From Thiohalobacter sp. IOR34 (lineage in GTDB: Bacteria > Pseudomonadota > Gammaproteobacteria > Thiohalobacterales > Thiohalobacteraceae), in NCBI RefSeq assembly GCF_030406045.1, contig NZ_CP128988.1:2877001-2941000 (forward strand): a DNA stretch of 64,000 bases, given 5' to 3'. A program made the position numbers and the translations under genes. The first letter of the stretch is position 1; each line of letters opens with the position of its first letter. Of this stretch, positions 62,939-64,000 are shown in pieces. The notes under the pieces were generated by a model. It had not been told where the DNA came from and made no database searches. It was given only the letters and a program-made list of their open reading frames with translations.

Positions 62939-64000
62939 CTATTCCACGGTCACTGACTTGGCGAGGTTACGCGGCTGATCGACGTCGGTGCCCTTGAGCA
63001 CGGCGACATGGTAGGCGAGCAGTTGCAGGGGGATGGTAAAGACGATGGGGGCGATGCAGTCATCGGTGGGCGCAACGGGCAGCACGGTGATGTTGTCGGC
63101 CTCGGTCATGCCGGCATCGGTATCGGCGAAGACGAACAGTTCGCCGCCGCGAGCACTGACTTCCTGCAGGTTGGACTTGAGCTTTTCCAGCAGCTCGTCG
63201 TTGGGGGCGACGGCGATCACCGGCATGTCGGCATCGATCAGCGCCAGGGGGCCGTGCTTGAGTTCGCCGGCTGGATAGGCCTCGGCGTGGATGTAGGAAA
63301 TCTCCTTGAGCTTCAGCGCCCCTTCCATGGCCACCGGATACATGGCCCCGCGACCGAGGAACAGGGCATGGTGCTTGTCGGCAAAGCGTTCGGCAAGACG
63401 ATGGATGCCATCGTTGAGCTGCAGGGCGTGCTCGATCATGCCCGGCATCTGCTGCAGCTGTTCGACCAGGCGGCGTTCCATGTCTTCGCTCATCCCATGG
63501 CGGCGGCCGAGGGCGATGACCAGCAGCATCATGGCGACCAGTTGGGTGGTGAAGGCCTTGGTCGAGGCGACACCGATCTCCGGTCCGGCGCGGGTCATCA
63601 GGGTCAGGTCGGATTCCCGCACCAGCGAACTCTCCGGCACGTTGCAGATCGTCAGCGAGTGGCCGAAGCCGAGGCGTTTCGCCTCCTGCAGGCCGGCCAG
63701 GGTGTCGGCGGTCTCACCCGACTGGGAGAGGGTGACGATCAGTGAATGGTTGCGCACCACCGGCCGCCGGTAGCGGAACTCGCTGGCCACCTCGACGCTG
63801 CAGGGCACGCCAGCGATGGCCTCCAGCCAGTAGCGGCCGACCATGCCGGCATGGAAACTGGTGCCGCAGGCGATGATGTGCACGCCCTGTACCTGGTCGA
63901 AGATCTCTGCCGCCCCGTGGCCGAAGGCGGCCTCCAGCACCCGGCCGTTGCTGATCCGCCCTTCCAGGCAATCCGCCACGGCGCGCGGCTGCTCGAAGAT
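62939..64000 (-). CDS. glmS: Glutamine-fructose-6-phosphate aminotransferase, C-terminal part (partial)
   Basis: The frame continues beyond the right edge; only the isomerase half is present. Two SIS domains are visible: [22 protein letters not shown] (sugar phosphate binding) and [41 protein letters not shown] in outline near residues 225-265 of the visible part, ending in the invariant [13 protein letters not shown]. The enzyme makes glucosamine-6-phosphate for peptidoglycan and LPS. The N-terminal glutaminase domain is off the window. Confidence 0.96.
   Translation of the reverse strand: MFEQPRAVADCLEGRISNGRVLEAAFGHGAAEIFDQVQGVHIIACGTSFHAGMVGRYWLEAIAGVPCSVEVASEFRYRRPVVRNHSLIVTLSQSGETADTLAGLQEAKRLGFGHSLTICNVPESSLVRESDLTLMTRAGPEIGVASTKAFTTQLVAMMLLVIALGRRHGMSEDMERRLVEQLQQMPGMIEHALQLNDGIHRLAERFADKHHALFLGRGAMYPVAMEGALKLKEISYIHAEAYPAGELKHGPLALIDADMPVIAVAPNDELLEKLKSNLQEVSARGGELFVFADTDAGMTEADNITVLPVAPTDDCIAPIVFTIPLQLLAYHVAVLKGTDVDQPRNLAKSVTVE

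Overview
The window is GC-rich chromosomal DNA, most likely from a denitrifying gammaproteobacterium. The placement rests on the cytochrome c4 / engB / polA / LOG / DUF2782 neighbourhood and on the cytochrome-cd1-type nitrite reductase maturation genes plus cNOR-type NO reductase genes. I cannot name the species. No rRNA, tRNA, prophage or CRISPR array is visible.

Region by region: (1) 1-9.0 kb: end of a haem-binding cytochrome, a cupredoxin, then a tight nirE-C-F-D-L-G-H-J-N run that makes haem d1 for nitrite reductase NirS. nirS itself is not in the window. (2) 9.0-10.1 kb: five copies of a ~213-bp tandem repeat built on REP hairpins. (3) 10.1-18.2 kb: a bacteriohaemerythrin and the NO reductase locus norC-B-E-F, a 264-bp palindromic element, then norQ, a small membrane protein, a membrane Fe-S protein and norD. 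A perfect FNR/Dnr-type box lies before norC. (4) 18.2-22.7 kb: a RAYT transposase with its repeats and a DUF3592 gene, then nnrS (with its own FNR-type box) and a TetR regulator. (5) 23-28.5 kb: COG2836-type membrane protein, stand-alone sigma-54 activator, lone encapsulated-ferritin-like protein, OprC-like copper TonB receptor, SirB2. (6) 28.6-41.8 kb: diguanylate cyclase, EEP-family protein, acetolactate synthase, DsbA, cytochrome c4, engB, a probable sRNA, polA, LOG protein, DUF2782 and TRAP permeases. (7) 42-58 kb: EAL protein, REP array, DUF2235 hydrolase, HtpX, MarR, Cys-rich protein, KamA-like radical SAM enzyme, unknown protein, DUF2238, UvrD, GGDEF-EAL protein, TRAP binding protein. 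(8) 58-64 kb: YceI, cytochrome b561, small proteins, PsiE, a triheme cytochrome, a psiE remnant and the 3' part of glmS.

Functionally the first 22 kb is a nitrite-to-N2O respiration block: haem d1 synthesis and insertion, NO reductase with assembly factors, and NO-stress proteins (NnrS, haemerythrin). The OprC-like receptor and COG2836 protein suggest copper supply for denitrification or oxidase enzymes. The rest is mostly housekeeping and c-di-GMP signalling.

The most distinctive feature is the density of small repeats: a GTAG-headed REP family in inverted pairs (REPINs) and in two tandem arrays; a MITE family with 22-bp terminal inverted repeats; two other palindromic elements; and RAYT-flanking repeats. 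Three genes end at a TAG supplied by one of these repeats. The best candidate for something undescribed is a ~130-nt RNA between polA and engB with C-rich hairpin loops and its own terminator, in the position of Spot 42/ErsA.
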